Shown here one piece after another: positions 6,530-15,342 of a stretch of 64,000 bases of DNA. The stretch is from the NCBI RefSeq assembly GCF_003026215.1, contig NZ_PYOC01000013.1, positions 1 through 64,000 on the forward strand. The letters run 5' to 3'. The notes beneath the pieces were generated by a model. The model worked only from the letters and a program-made list of their open reading frames with translations, did no database searches and was not told where the DNA came from. The position numbers and the translations under genes were made by a program. Source of the DNA: Photobacterium indicum. GTDB taxonomy: Bacteria > Pseudomonadota > Gammaproteobacteria > Enterobacterales > Vibrionaceae. The stretch's first letter is position 1, and each line of letters opens with the position of its first letter.

Positions 6530-8065
6530 TTAACGTTTACTTAAACCATACTCTCGCAATTTATTCGCCACAGCAGTATGAGATACACCTAAGCGCTTTG
6601 CTAACTTTCGCGTTGATGGGTAACTACTATAAAGATTAGACAATATACCGGATTCATAACGTTTCATGATTTCATCTAGTGAACCATTAAGTGTTTCGTC
6701 ACTAATAATGCTGGTTGTTTCGTTCTCTGGCAGTTGAACATCATCAATCGTAATTTCAGAACCATCGACTTGTGTCATCGCACGGAATAATACGTTACGT
6801 AATTGCCTAATATTACCCGGCCATGCGTACTGACTAAGGTACTGTGAAAGCTTATCTGAAATTTTAGGCTTAGCTTGCTGCAATTCTTGGGCAAATTGCG
6901 CTAAGAATAACTCAGCAAGTGGCACAATATCAGCAGTACGTTCACGTAATGGTGGTACAACGAGGGCCAACACATTTAAGCGATAATACAGGTCTTCACG
7001 GAATTCACCCGCAGCAATAAGATCCGGTAATTTTTTCTGAGTAGAGCAAATTACGCGTACGTCTACTTTAATTTCTTCTTCTTCTCCTACACGACGGAAA
7101 GTCCCATCCTGCAAGAATCGAAGTAATTTTATTTGTAAATGTGCTGACATTTCACCGATTTCATATAAGAAAACGGTGCCACCAGCAGCTTGTTCAAAAA
7201 TACCTTTTTTCCCTGCTTCATTTGCGCCTCCCGAAAAGCCAAATAATTCAGTTTCTGCTGCATTATCCGGCATTGAGACACAGTTCACGACAAGGAATGG
7301 ATGCTCACGACGCATTGAACGTTGGTGGCAAGCACGCGCCAACATTTCTTTACCTGTTCCTGTTTCACCTTGAATCAGTAAAGGAGCATCGAGTAATGCG
7401 AGTTTCTTCGCTTGACCCAACAGATGCTTGAAACGTGACGATTGACCGACTAAATGTTCAAAGCCGTTATCACCACTAATTTCTCGCATTGCGATGGGCA
7501 TTTTTGCTTCAGATAATGATTTGAGTAAAATCACAGCACTCACCATGACAGACTCTTCATTCTCGTTAGTCACATAGACAGGCATAACTTCCATCAGGTA
7601 GTCTAAACCCGCAATGACAACCATTTCACTGCGCTTATTTGCACCTTCTTTTTCGACCCATCGAGTGTAGTTAAAGCCAAGAAGAATTTGAATGTACTCA
7701 CCCAAAACATCAGTACTTACGTTGCTCATTAATTGCTCTGCAGCTTCATTAATTAGGTCAACTTTGCCACTGAGGTTTATAGAGAAAAATGGATCGGGCA
7801 GCGTTTGTAATAGGGCCTTTAGCTCTTTATGTTCTCGTTCACTCGGCATGAACTGAATTTTCCGTACATCTGTAACTCCGTCTAACTGACGGATTTGCGA
7901 CATAAGCTGGCTAAATTGTTCAAATTCAATTTCAGGACAATTGAGATAAATAATACCAATGCGATCAATTTCAATTCCCCTGAGATTAATCTCTTGGCTG
8001 GCAAGAATATCCAGCAGCTCTCGGGTCATTCCTAGTCGATCTTCACAAAAGACCTGTAGCCTCAT
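6530..8065 (-). CDS. tyrR: TyrR, regulator of aromatic amino acid genes
   Basis: TyrR controls synthesis and transport of aromatic amino acids, binding TGTAAA-N6-TTTACA boxes with tyrosine, phenylalanine or tryptophan. The 511-residue protein has the ACT-like start MRLQVFCEDRLGMTRELLD, a PAS region (about 80-190), an AAA+ domain with Walker A GETGTGKE (233-240), and the C-terminal helix-turn-helix STRKLAKRLGVSHTAVANKL. The GAFTGA loop for sigma-54 contact is absent (FGFSGGANEAGKKG), as expected for TyrR, which works with sigma-70. Unusually, the Walker B aspartate is tyrosine: FLYEIGE, Tyr301, against LLDEIGE in E. coli. Boxes are found upstream of tyrR and of tyrP at 46 kb. Confidence 0.94.
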   Translation of the reverse strand: MRLQVFCEDRLGMTRELLDILASQEINLRGIEIDRIGIIYLNCPEIEFEQFSQLMSQIRQLDGVTDVRKIQFMPSEREHKELKALLQTLPDPFFSINLSGKVDLINEAAEQLMSNVSTDVLGEYIQILLGFNYTRWVEKEGANKRSEMVVIAGLDYLMEVMPVYVTNENEESVMVSAVILLKSLSEAKMPIAMREISGDNGFEHLVGQSSRFKHLLGQAKKLALLDAPLLIQGETGTGKEMLARACHQRSMRREHPFLVVNCVSMPDNAAETELFGFSGGANEAGKKGIFEQAAGGTVFLYEIGEMSAHLQIKLLRFLQDGTFRRVGEEEEIKVDVRVICSTQKKLPDLIAAGEFREDLYYRLNVLALVVPPLRERTADIVPLAELFLAQFAQELQQAKPKISDKLSQYLSQYAWPGNIRQLRNVLFRAMTQVDGSEITIDDVQLPENETTSIISDETLNGSLDEIMKRYESGILSNLYSSYPSTRKLAKRLGVSHTAVANKLREYGLSKR

Positions 8066-8147
8066 ATCGTGCGCCTTATGATATAAACGTCGCTTAATTT
8101 CAGCGGAATTACGCTTTCAATTAATATTATGATGATTCAGTTTAATG

Positions 8148-8165
8148 TGTCAGGAATAGTTGACA
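8148..8165. promoter_or_regulatory. Candidate TyrR box upstream of tyrR
   Basis: TGTCAGGAATAGTTGACA is an inverted repeat of the right length. It keeps the outer TGT/ACA positions, including the essential G and C, but not the full TGTAAA/TTTACA arms. It lies 83 bp upstream of the tyrR start, suggesting weak autoregulation. Confidence 0.4.
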
Positions 8166-8229
8166 CTTATGAAGTGTGCGACGAAGCGGAAAATGAGTCA
8201 AGTCACTGATGTAGTATGATGAGAGATTA

Positions 8230-8258
8230 GTCGACTATAAATTCACTTTATAGTCGAC
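8230..8258. repeat. Perfect 12-bp inverted repeat between tyrR and ycjF
   Basis: GTCGACTATAAA and TTTATAGTCGAC are separated by 5 bp. There is no T-run on either side, so it is not a standard terminator. It could be an operator or an RNA hairpin at the 3' end of the ycjXF transcript. Confidence 0.7.
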
Positions 8259-8311
8259 CAAGCCAATAATTATCATAAAAAAAACAATTATCTCGTTGTT
8301 ATTTATTACTA

Positions 8312-9358
8312 TTACTTATTTTGTGGACTTTCATTTTTATGTGTTAGCTTCAGCAACAAATCACGTCGAATTTCACTCAATTTAGGCTGTTGATCGGGTT
8401 GCCACGGCAATGGTCGCATTAATGTAATCGCTTTAAGCCCTAATCGGCCCGTCAGTAAACCTACCCCCACACCTTGGGCAACTCGGGTTGACACTCGGCC
8501 CGCTAAATCCATCGATAGCATGTCCATACCCGTATCAGCAATCACTTCCGTAGCACCAGCAAAAGCCATATTGGCTAATACTAATTTAACCAATTTAATA
8601 CGAGACCAATAGCCTAGCTCAACCCCGTAGACGACAGAGATTTGCTCAATCAATTTGAAGTTGCGCCATGCCACCAGCAACATGTCAGCTACTGCTAGCG
8701 GGCTCACTGCGACCATGACTGCAGCTTCACTCGAATACTTAGCCACAAGCTGACGTGATAATCGGTCTTGATGGCTGAGTACCATTTGGTCATACAGTTC
8801 GAGTACTTCCCGGTCGTTGTGCGTAGCCGCTAAAGACTGCACCCACCGATCATAACCTGCATGTTCATCACGGATATCACTGAGCTTAGCCAACTTCATA
8901 CAAAAAGCTTTACCCTGCCCAATGCCGTCTGCATCTAATAATATTTGTGCTTGTTCACGCTCAGTTTGACGTTGCTTTAAGCGACGGAGCTTAAATAATT
9001 CACGCCCAAGTGCTGTTATTCCCATTGTTGCAATACCGGCAACAATAACGCTCCAACCTAATGCTAACCAATCGCCAGTTTGATACGCAGAAACAACATA
9101 ATCCACCGTTTGCCAACCCGTCATCGCTGCACCAGCGATAAGTAAGCCTTTAAACCAGCTCGAACGTTTTTTCGGTTTACTCGCCAAAGAATGAGAAAGC
9201 TGTTCTTCTATATCATCATCAGCTTTCACTTCTGGCAGAAAGGTATTACTTTCTGCAAATTGCACTTGAGCTGTCAATTCAGCCTCAGAATCTGCTGGCT
9301 GTGCTTCATCAAACACAATTTTGGTTTTGAATGCTTTATTTTGCGAAGGCTCACTCAT
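8312..9358 (-). CDS. ycjF: YcjF family (UPF0283) inner membrane protein
   Basis: This 348-residue protein has a charged N-terminal cytoplasmic region (1-65) and two transmembrane segments around 70-90 and 98-118. The soluble C-terminal domain contains conserved helices such as VMVAVSPLAVADMLLVAWRN. It belongs to the UPF0283/DUF697 group; its exact role is unknown but it is a member of the phage-shock regulon in enterobacteria. It overlaps ycjX by 4 nt (ATGA), so the two are translationally coupled and probably act together at the membrane. Confidence 0.88.
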   Translation of the reverse strand: MSEPSQNKAFKTKIVFDEAQPADSEAELTAQVQFAESNTFLPEVKADDDIEEQLSHSLASKPKKRSSWFKGLLIAGAAMTGWQTVDYVVSAYQTGDWLALGWSVIVAGIATMGITALGRELFKLRRLKQRQTEREQAQILLDADGIGQGKAFCMKLAKLSDIRDEHAGYDRWVQSLAATHNDREVLELYDQMVLSHQDRLSRQLVAKYSSEAAVMVAVSPLAVADMLLVAWRNFKLIEQISVVYGVELGYWSRIKLVKLVLANMAFAGATEVIADTGMDMLSMDLAGRVSTRVAQGVGVGLLTGRLGLKAITLMRPLPWQPDQQPKLSEIRRDLLLKLTHKNESPQNK

Positions 9359-10752
9359 TTCAACTTATCTCCTAGCAAATACTGAAGCGCTTTATCCATA
9401 CGGATATGAGGCAATGGTTCATCGCTTTGTTGGGCTAATGGACGGAAATTCACAAAATCAAAACCATTATTTTGCCAAAAACTCTCGTTGGGTAATCGAC
9501 GGGGGACTTCGCCAGGAAATATTGTTTGGGACTCCCCTTCAAGATTACACCCACGTAAAGCAGGTACTTGTGACCCTTGATGAGCGACAAAGCCGGGCTC
9601 TGTTGCTTGAATAGATGCCAAGCTAACACAATCCATTTTAATGCCCTCAAACGATGCCGTTTGCCACGCTTCATTCACCAACTGCTGCAATAAACTCACT
9701 AAATTCGGATGTTGCTCTGGCGTTACATGATCTGATTTTGTCGCTGCAAATAAGACTTTATCAATACGCGGTGAAAACAATCGACGTAATAACGAACTAC
9801 GCCCGTATTTAAAGCTCTGCATTAACTGATCCAGCGCTTGGCGCATATCATTAAATGACTCGGTTCCAGCATTCAATGGCTGTAAACAATCGACCAATAT
9901 GATCTGACGATCAAATTTTGAAAAATGATCTCGATAGAACGCTTTTACAACATGCTGCTGATAGTATTTATACCGACTCTTCAGCATGCCTATGTTGCTG
10001 TGTTCATCGGCTTGTTGAAGTTGTTGTTCGGTATAGTTGTGTTCCCAAATCATAGGGAAAAACTGCAATACCGGCGCCCCTGCTAGCTCGCCAGGTAACA
10101 CAAAACGTCCAGGCTGAACCCAATGTAATCCACCTTCAGCCTTGCACTTATACAAGTAATCAGTAAATGCTGCCGAAATGCGTTCAATTAAAACTTCATC
10201 AGCAGGAGCAAAGGGGTCGAATGTTTCCCCCATAGCTATCCATTCTTGCGCTAATTCTAACCGCTTACCTTTTAATACCTTTGTCTGCTGTTTAGACCAC
10301 GCCATGAAATCCAGATCAAGCAAAGGTAAGTCAAGTAACCACTCCCCCGGATAATCCACAATATCAAGATACAAAGTGGCTGTTTCTTGAAACAGTTTCA
10401 TCGGGCCTTTTTGCGGTTTATAACGTAACGCTAATCGTGTTTGGCTAACATCGCGAGTCGGTTCGGGCCAAGCTGGCGGTGAAGACAACAATGATCCCAT
10501 ACCTTCATCATAGCCAAATTTTGGTACATGCATATCACGTTGAGGGACTCGCTTAGCCCCCAGTAAATTACCATCGCGTACCGCTGTAAAAAGAGGCAAA
10601 CGTGGATTTGTACTGACATGCAGTAGCTGATTGATCAATGAAGTAATAAATGCAGTTTTACCCGATCGAGATAATCCCGTTACCGCTAAACGTACGTGAC
10701 GATCTAAACTACGATTAACCAGTTTATTTAACTCATTACCAATACGATTCAT
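9355..10752 (-). CDS. ycjX: YcjX-family P-loop NTPase (DUF463)
   Basis: A 465-residue GTPase-like protein with Walker A GLSRSGKTA at 26-34 and the family segments LDIVDYPGEWLLDLPLL and LFAATKSDHVTPEQHPNL, the latter supplying a nucleotide-specificity TKSD. It is the partner of YcjF and is linked to the phage-shock response in enterobacteria. The order pspABC-ycjX-ycjF is as in E. coli, but pspD and pspE are absent here. A terminator separates it from pspC, so ycjXF probably has its own promoter in 10753-10880. Confidence 0.9.
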   Translation of the reverse strand: MNRIGNELNKLVNRSLDRHVRLAVTGLSRSGKTAFITSLINQLLHVSTNPRLPLFTAVRDGNLLGAKRVPQRDMHVPKFGYDEGMGSLLSSPPAWPEPTRDVSQTRLALRYKPQKGPMKLFQETATLYLDIVDYPGEWLLDLPLLDLDFMAWSKQQTKVLKGKRLELAQEWIAMGETFDPFAPADEVLIERISAAFTDYLYKCKAEGGLHWVQPGRFVLPGELAGAPVLQFFPMIWEHNYTEQQLQQADEHSNIGMLKSRYKYYQQHVVKAFYRDHFSKFDRQIILVDCLQPLNAGTESFNDMRQALDQLMQSFKYGRSSLLRRLFSPRIDKVLFAATKSDHVTPEQHPNLVSLLQQLVNEAWQTASFEGIKMDCVSLASIQATEPGFVAHQGSQVPALRGCNLEGESQTIFPGEVPRRLPNESFWQNNGFDFVNFRPLAQQSDEPLPHIRMDKALQYLLGDKLK

Positions 10753-10880
10753 ATCATGCCTTATTTCTTTTTATTCTGGAGATAGCATACACAAAGTAAA
10801 ATTAACTGATAATGAACATTACTCGTTATTTATACCAATTTAGTACAACTACCATCAGCTTAGAGCAATTAACCATCAAC

Positions 10881-10903
10881 GAAAAAGCAGGCCTAAGCCT
10901 GCT
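10881..10903 (-). terminator. Intrinsic terminator of the pspABC operon
   Basis: On the minus strand AGCAGGC/GCCTGCT with a 4-nt loop is followed by TTTTT, about 35 nt after pspC. Confidence 0.8.
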
Positions 10904-10937
10904 CATTGTAACTAGTGAGATGTACGTATAGTAAGCT

Positions 10938-11324
10938 TTATAGATTCTTAAACTCACGATCAACGTTGAATGCGGAAGATGTGACATAAGCTTCCATTTT
11001 GCGTAAATTACCTTCCATACCATTTAATTCAGATTCTACATTTCGTAAAATCTGCTCTGCAGGTTGCCCCGCTTGCCATGGCTTTTGTTTCACATTATGT
11101 TCTTTATATGTCGTTTGTTGCTGTGTACGTTCTTCCGGCATTTTATCAAGTATTAAACACGCCGCGATATACGCCAATGTCGCAAAAAAGCCAACGCCGA
11201 GTAAAAATGCCGATACCGCAAGAATTCGGACAAGCCAAATTTCCATACCAAAGTATTCTGCGATACCCGCACACACCCCACCCAATTTTCCATTTTTTGT
11301 ATCACGGTATAAGATTTTACTCAT
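10938..11324 (-). CDS. pspC: Phage shock protein C
   Basis: PspC is an inner membrane sensor that, with PspB, relieves PspA inhibition of PspF when the membrane is damaged. The 128-residue protein opens with the PspC domain (LYRDTKNGKLGGVCAGIAEYF) and has a membrane segment at about 32-60 (LVRILAVSAFLLGVGFFATLAYIAACLIL). A charged C-terminal tail predicted to be helical follows. Its start overlaps the pspB stop by one base (TAATG), showing coupling. Confidence 0.93.
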   Translation of the reverse strand: MSKILYRDTKNGKLGGVCAGIAEYFGMEIWLVRILAVSAFLLGVGFFATLAYIAACLILDKMPEERTQQQTTYKEHNVKQKPWQAGQPAEQILRNVESELNGMEGNLRKMEAYVTSSAFNVDREFKNL

Positions 11325-11551
11325 TACTTATGCCTCCATTGGGGAGCTTCGGCATCAAGGATGCGCTCAAGCGTTGAAATACGATCTTGCATTTGTTCTG
11401 CGCGGATCGCTAACGCTTGCAATTGTTCATGCTCCTCACCAGATAATCCTTGGCTCGCATGACGCTTACTGCGGTAATGAAGAATCAACCATAATGGTGC
11501 AACAATGACTAAAAACACCATTAACGGACCAACAATAAAACCCATAGACAT
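11324..11551 (-). CDS. pspB: Phage shock protein B
   Basis: A 75-residue membrane protein with one N-terminal transmembrane helix (about 5-25, VGPLMVFLVIVAPLWLILHY) and a cytoplasmic coiled-coil (QLQALAIRAEQMQDRISTLERIL). It works with PspC as the Psp signal sensor. Length and layout match E. coli PspB (74 residues). Confidence 0.92.
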   Translation of the reverse strand: MSMGFIVGPLMVFLVIVAPLWLILHYRSKRHASQGLSGEEHEQLQALAIRAEQMQDRISTLERILDAEAPQWRHK

Positions 11552-11655
11552 TCGTTTCTCTCCTTTCCGCGCAGAATCGACGTTGTTCCAAATTAATCAG
11601 AGTAGATGACATTCATCAAGATAAGTACCTGATTATTAACTTATCTAGAATGATA

Positions 11656-12321
11656 CTACTCTTTATCTTTAATGTTCGCTTTCATTCTAGCCAGCTCTTG
11701 TTCAATGCTGTCTTGAGCCTGAAGATCCGCAAATTCATCTTCTAAATTCTTACCACGACCAAGGTTGTAACTATCAGCTTCTGCTTCCATCTCATCTATA
11801 CGTCGTTCGTATTGCTCGAATTTTGATAGTGCTTCATCGACTTTACCTGTATCAAGTTGACGACGAACATCACGACGATTGCCCGCCGCTTTATGTCGAA
11901 GAACCAGTGATTGTTGACGAGCACGTGTCTCTTGCAGCTTTCTTTCTAGCTCTGCAACTTCAGAACTTAGTTTATCAATCGTTTCTTCAACTAACTTGAA
12001 CTCTTCATTCAGTGTTAGTGCTACGTCACTTATTTTCTGCTTTTCAATTAACGCCGCACGAGCAAGATCTTCACGACCTTTCTGTAATGCCAAGCTCGCT
12101 TTCTGCTGCCAATCATTTGATTGTGCTTCAATCGAATTAATACGACGTTGCAGTTCTTTCTTATCAGCTAATGCTCGCGCTGATGAGGTACGAACTTCAA
12201 CTAACGTGTCTTCCATTTCCTGAATAATAAGGCGGATCAACTTTTGTGGGTCTTCAGCCTTATCAAGCAGTGAGTTTACATTTGCATTAACAATATCTGC
12301 AAAGCGAGAAAAAATACCCAT
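11656..12321 (-). CDS. pspA: Phage shock protein A
   Basis: PspA is a peripheral membrane ESCRT-III-like coiled-coil protein that binds PspF to keep the operon off, and under stress assembles on the membrane to maintain the proton-motive force. The 221-residue protein starts MGIFSRFADIVNANVNSLLDKAEDP, the amphipathic membrane-binding helix, followed by long heptad-rich helices. It is the first gene of pspABC, expressed from the sigma-54 promoter at 12396-12412. Confidence 0.95.
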   Translation of the reverse strand: MGIFSRFADIVNANVNSLLDKAEDPQKLIRLIIQEMEDTLVEVRTSSARALADKKELQRRINSIEAQSNDWQQKASLALQKGREDLARAALIEKQKISDVALTLNEEFKLVEETIDKLSSEVAELERKLQETRARQQSLVLRHKAAGNRRDVRRQLDTGKVDEALSKFEQYERRIDEMEAEADSYNLGRGKNLEDEFADLQAQDSIEQELARMKANIKDKE

Positions 12322-12395
12322 AATAAAAACTCCTTTATTAAACCTGCACGTAAGGCCGATTTATAATTAATAACTTAATGTCACATCAAATATAT

Positions 12396-12412
12396 ATCAA
12401 GTCGCGTGCCAA
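12396..12412 (-). promoter_or_regulatory. Sigma-54 promoter of pspA
   Basis: The minus strand reads TTGGCACGCGACTTGAT, matching the -24 (TGGCAC) and -12 (TTGA for TTGC) elements at correct spacing. It lies 75 bp upstream of pspA and resembles the E. coli pspA promoter. PspF should bind upstream, in the divergent intergenic region. Confidence 0.85.
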
Positions 12413-12508
12413 CTTTTTGATCAATAAAAATCATACACTTAACTTTACAGTTCAATAAACAGGCTGCTATGGTGTGGGGTAATGCGCCAATATTTAGCGA
12501 GATTAACC

Positions 12509-13522
12509 ATGCAAAATAAAGATAATTTAATCGGTGAATCGGAAGCGTTCCTTACTGTGCTAGATCAGGCATCTCGATTAGCATCACTTAATCGCCCGAT
12601 CCTTATTTTAGGTGAACGAGGTACAGGTAAAGAGCTGATAGCACAACGAATGCATTACTTATCTCGCCGTTGGGATCAGCCCTTAATAACCTTAAATTGT
12701 GCAGCGCTAAGTGATGGTTTAATTGATTCAGAGCTATTTGGTCACGAAGCTGGCGCATTTACTGGCGCAAAAGGAAGGCATCAAGGGCGTTTTGAGCGAG
12801 CAGAAGATGGCACCTTGTTTCTTGATGAATTAGCCACGGCACCACTTGGGGTACAAGAAAAATTACTACGCGTTATTGAATATGGGGAGTATGAACGAGT
12901 TGGTGGCAGCAAGACCTGCCAAGCTAACGTTCGTTTAATCTGTGCAACCAATGCAGACTTACCACAGCTTGCCCAAGAGGGTAAATTCCGGGCTGATTTA
13001 CTCGATCGCCTTGCTTTTGATATTATTCATCTACCACCATTACGTGAACGCTTCGACGATATTCTTCCATTAGCTGAATACTATGCCGTACGTATGTGTC
13101 GTGAATTAGGGTTTGGTTACTTTTCTGGTTTCACTCCACAAGCACGTGCCGCACTACTCGAGTATCACTGGCCTGGTAATATTCGTGAACTTAAAAATGT
13201 GGTTGAGCGTTCGGTGTTTCGTCATAGCCTTGAAGATGAACCTGTCGAGAATATTATCATTAACCCTTTTCATGCCCCTTGGCACGATAAACAAGATGAC
13301 ACTCGCCCAACGGAAGATTCAACAAATGCTTTAACTACTGACGTTACTTTCCCTATGGATTTACGTCAATGGCAACAAGCTCAAGAAATCGAAATAATGC
13401 GTAACGCACTGGAACAAGCCAAATTTAATCAAAGAAAAGCCGCTGAATTATTGGGGTTAAGCTACCATCAACTGAGAGGGCTATTACGTAAATATCAGCT
13501 AGTCGGCAGTAACGAAGAGTAA
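12509..13522 (+). CDS. pspF: PspF, sigma-54 activator of the psp operon
   Basis: PspF is an enhancer-binding AAA+ protein that activates sigma-54 RNA polymerase at pspA. It has no receiver domain and is controlled by direct PspA binding. The 337-residue protein carries Walker A GERGTGKE (35-42), the sigma-54 contact loop GAFTGA (82-87), the LFLDELATAP Walker B region, and the C-terminal Fis-type helix-turn-helix QRKAAELLGLSYHQLRGLLRKY. The start is set at ATG 12509 because MQNKDNLIGE aligns with the E. coli start. An in-frame ATG at 12482 would add nine residues and has a GGGG-like ribosome site. It is divergent from pspABC. Confidence 0.94.
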   Translation: MQNKDNLIGESEAFLTVLDQASRLASLNRPILILGERGTGKELIAQRMHYLSRRWDQPLITLNCAALSDGLIDSELFGHEAGAFTGAKGRHQGRFERAEDGTLFLDELATAPLGVQEKLLRVIEYGEYERVGGSKTCQANVRLICATNADLPQLAQEGKFRADLLDRLAFDIIHLPPLRERFDDILPLAEYYAVRMCRELGFGYFSGFTPQARAALLEYHWPGNIRELKNVVERSVFRHSLEDEPVENIIINPFHAPWHDKQDDTRPTEDSTNALTTDVTFPMDLRQWQQAQEIEIMRNALEQAKFNQRKAAELLGLSYHQLRGLLRKYQLVGSNEE

Positions 13523-13649
13523 TGTTTGCTGGGTCGCATCTCTTTCGTTTTCTCTTGAGGTTGAGCAATTAATCTCCATAATTTCAGAAAATCTAAAAGC
13601 ATGGCTGTTATTTAAACAGCATAACGTTAAGAAAAGGAGGATATCAAGG

Positions 13650-13670
13650 ATGATTACTTGGTGGCTGTGA
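13650..13670 (+). CDS. Possible six-residue leader ORF upstream of sapA
   Basis: ATG ATT ACT TGG TGG CTG TGA encodes MITWWL. It follows a strong AAGGAGG (13635-13641) and ends in TGATG, overlapping the next mini-ORF by one base. It is the only good ribosome binding site in front of sapA. Two adjacent Trp codons are notable. No evidence of expression is available from sequence alone. Confidence 0.3.
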   Translation: MITWWL

Positions 13671-13723
13671 TGGAAAATGTTAAATTTAACGACTTGATTT
13701 CATTCGACGCCTTTACGATATGA
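13670..13723 (+). CDS. Possible 17-residue leader ORF overlapping sapA
   Basis: This frame (MENVKFNDLISFDAFTI) starts in the TGATG overlap with the preceding mini-ORF and ends in ATGA, overlapping the sapA start codon by 4 nt. With no ribosome site of its own, it looks like a relay that would deliver ribosomes to sapA by reinitiation. Confidence 0.3.
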   Translation: MENVKFNDLISFDAFTI

Positions 13724-15339
13724 GCGCATATACTCGCCTTTTGTTTGCTTGTTTTAGCCTAGTTAGCCTTATGGGTTGTTCTGAGCCGCAAAAAGATACT
13801 GATATACGAAGCCGTGGTTTCATTTATTGTGGCCAAGACACACCCACAATATTCAATCCGCAGTTAACCGACGGTGGTCTAACAACAGATACCCTTGCCG
13901 CTCAAATATTTGATCGCTTATTAGTGCTCGATCCTGTTAGCCACCAACCGCTACCAGGACTCGCTCGTAGCTGGTCGATTAGTGACGACGGACTTGAATA
14001 CACGCTTGCGCTACGCAAAGGCATTGAGTTCCAGAATACGGATTGGTTCACCCCAACTCGCCAATTAAATGTTCAAGATGTTATTTTCAGTTTTAAGCGT
14101 GTTATTGACCCTAGTCACCCATTCTTTAACATCTCTGGTGGCCGTTACCCTTGGTTTGAAAGTTTAGCTTTTGATAAATTAATCAATGATATTGTCGCGA
14201 TTGATTCCCATACCGTTAAATTTATTTTAAGCCGCCCTGATAACTCTTTTTTATCAAACCTGGCCACAAGCTACGCGGTCATTTATTCACAAGAATACGG
14301 GCAACAGCTTCTTCAGGCAGGTCAGCTAAACCAGCTCGATATGAAACCTATCGGAACAGGGCCTTTTTATTTAGACCAGTACATACCTAACGATCTCATT
14401 CGTTTGAAACGTCACTGGGGCTATTGGCAAGGAGCTGCACCAATGGGTCAAGTGGTGTTCGATATATCATCACGCGGCACAGGTTCACTGGCTAAACTAT
14501 TAAGTCACGAATGTGATGTACTCTCATCACCGATTGCCAGCCAACTATCCGTCATTTCTGATCATTCAGAGTTTGAATTAATGGCGCAAACGGGCATGAA
14601 TGTATCATTTCTAGCGCTCAATAATAACAAGCCTATCTTGCAGGATATTCGCGTACGTAAAGCCATTAGCTTTGCCATTAATCGCGATAATTTACTCGAC
14701 TCGGTGTATTACGGTACAGGCACCAAAGCCAAAAGCATGTTGCCACCTATGTCATGGGCCTATAATCACAAGAGCCAAGCATTGGATTTTGATCCTGAAG
14801 AAGCCATTAGATTATTAAAAGAAGCTGGGTATTATAATAAATTAATATTATCGATGTGGGTTCCCACTGAACCTCGTCCCTATAATCCTAGCCCTCGAAA
14901 AACAGCAGAGCTGATTCAAGCTAATCTAAAAGCCATTGGTATTCAGGTGACGATGTCACATCAAGATAAGCTTGATCGTATCAGCATGGGTGAAGCTGCC
15001 TCTTTTGACCTTATCTTATCAGGGTGGATTGCTGATAATGGTGATCCTGATAATTTTCTACGCCCCTTATTATCATGCGATGCCAAACAGGCAGGGCTTA
15101 ACATTGCCAATTGGTGTAATCTAGACTTTGATAATTTACTCGAGCTTGCTTTACGTACCAGTAAGCTTGATCAACGCTTAAATTATTATCATCGAGCGCA
15201 AAATATTTTAGATCAACAGGTGCCATTAGTTCCATTAGCACATGGCGTGCACTTTCAGGTTCACCATAAATCATTAGGTGGGTTACAGATGAGTCCTTTC
15301 GGTACTCGCTCATTTTCCAGTGTTTATCGAAGCGAGTAA
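13720..15339 (+). CDS. sapA: SapA, peptide ABC transporter substrate-binding lipoprotein
   Basis: SapA is the periplasmic solute-binding component of the Sap transporter, linked to antimicrobial peptide resistance and, in E. coli, putrescine export by SapBCDF. The 539-residue protein has a lipoprotein signal with lipobox LMGC (Cys20), then a family 5 extracellular binding domain (QIFDRLLVLDPVSHQPLPGLARSW and DVIFSFKRVIDP). It heads a tightly packed sapABCDF operon. Its ATG has no good ribosome site and overlaps a mini-ORF; no other in-frame start exists after the stop at 13687. Confidence 0.92.
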   Translation: MSAYTRLLFACFSLVSLMGCSEPQKDTDIRSRGFIYCGQDTPTIFNPQLTDGGLTTDTLAAQIFDRLLVLDPVSHQPLPGLARSWSISDDGLEYTLALRKGIEFQNTDWFTPTRQLNVQDVIFSFKRVIDPSHPFFNISGGRYPWFESLAFDKLINDIVAIDSHTVKFILSRPDNSFLSNLATSYAVIYSQEYGQQLLQAGQLNQLDMKPIGTGPFYLDQYIPNDLIRLKRHWGYWQGAAPMGQVVFDISSRGTGSLAKLLSHECDVLSSPIASQLSVISDHSEFELMAQTGMNVSFLALNNNKPILQDIRVRKAISFAINRDNLLDSVYYGTGTKAKSMLPPMSWAYNHKSQALDFDPEEAIRLLKEAGYYNKLILSMWVPTEPRPYNPSPRKTAELIQANLKAIGIQVTMSHQDKLDRISMGEAASFDLILSGWIADNGDPDNFLRPLLSCDAKQAGLNIANWCNLDFDNLLELALRTSKLDQRLNYYHRAQNILDQQVPLVPLAHGVHFQVHHKSLGGLQMSPFGTRSFSSVYRSE

Positions 15340-15342
15340 AAT

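Noticed and set aside
8230..8258. Terminator for ycjF
   Set aside because: The inverted repeat has no T-run on the minus strand.
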